This document shows, piece after piece, positions 4,960-5,087 of a DNA stretch of 5,087 nt. The position numbers and the translations under genes were made by a program. The stretch comes from an uncultured bacterium (GTDB taxonomy: Bacteria; Bacillota_I; Bacilli_A; RF39; UBA660). The stretch covers positions 1 to 5,087 of the forward strand of contig OMUM01000168.1 of the NCBI GenBank assembly GCA_900314225.1. Reading direction: 5' to 3'. The notes under the pieces are model-generated. The model ran no database searches. It saw only the letters and a list, made by a program, of their open reading frames with translations, and was not told where the DNA came from. Positions within the stretch are counted from its first letter, which is position 1; each line of letters starts with the position of its first letter.

Positions 4960-5087
4960 TTATTCTTTCCTATTTTTTCTAATAATTTTTTTTAGATTTT
5001 GTTCTGTTATTATTTCATAATCTGTTCTAAAGCCAAATTTTTCATGTAATAAATCTGTGATATTAGTTCTCGTGTATACTGGTATAA
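4960..5087 (-). CDS. IS1634-like transposase, C-terminal fragment running off the window
   Basis: The minus strand is open from the right edge to a TAA at 4960-4962, giving 41 residues. The key segments are IPVYTRTNITDLLHE followed by KFGFRTDYEIIT, then a Lys/Arg-rich end KKIIRKNRKE. The TRTxITDxLHExFGFRTD pattern is one I associate with the C-terminus of IS1634-family transposases (IS4-like DDE enzymes). These cut and paste an insertion sequence through its terminal repeats. The catalytic DDE residues would lie in the part outside the window, so activity cannot be judged. The reading frame ends naturally and is followed by a good terminator, which suggests an intact rather than a decayed end. 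I cannot identify the element's terminal inverted repeat between here and typA. The family call rests on a short segment. Confidence 0.72.
   Translation of the reverse strand, partial: IPVYTRTNITDLLHEKFGFRTDYEIITEQNLKKIIRKNRKE

Noticed and set aside
1..5087. CRISPR array, tRNA or rRNA genes, TGA recoding, phage or defence genes
   Set aside because: No spaced direct repeats, cloverleaf or rRNA sequence was seen; tryptophan codons are TGG and genes read intact with the standard code; no defence or phage protein is encoded.

Overview
The window is very AT-rich and looks like chromosomal DNA of a low-GC Firmicute or relative (Bacilli, RF39 or Erysipelotrichia-like). The evidence is AT-biased codon use, Gram-positive style ribosome binding sites (AGGAGT, AGGGGG, GAGGTG), TATAAT-type promoters, short AT-rich terminators, and a surface protein with a sortase-like sorting signal. 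Tryptophans in the readable genes are TGG, all stops are TAA or TAG, and every gene reads intact with the standard bacterial code. The exact lineage cannot be fixed from this sequence.

Layout. Positions 1-273 hold no recognisable protein gene but contain a run of hairpins, several closed by G·U pairs, and one very strong ribosome-binding sequence. They lead to a small unrecognised ORF of 41 codons (274-399). A 14-bp hairpin (400-438) then terminates this ORF and, from the other side, a CutA1-family gene on the minus strand (437-763). CutA and a Cof-type HAD hydrolase (873-1562) diverge from a 109-bp spacer carrying back-to-back promoters around a 12-bp palindrome. Next come a secreted beta-propeller-like protein with a C-terminal VPDTR sorting signal (1681-2832) and the ribosome-associated GTPase TypA/BipA (2977-4794). 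TypA ends at a clear terminator. At the right edge, on the minus strand, lie the last 41 codons of an IS1634-like transposase (4960-5087, continuing off-window) with its own terminator hairpin. A promoter-like sequence after typA points at this transposase end.

The genes do not form a pathway. Each has its own promoter-like sequence and most have their own terminator, so the region reads as single-gene units: housekeeping or stress functions (CutA, HAD phosphatase, TypA), a surface protein, and an accessory right edge with an insertion sequence. The least explained parts are the hairpin-rich left end with its 41-aa ORF, the surface protein, and the possible short RNA facing the transposase.
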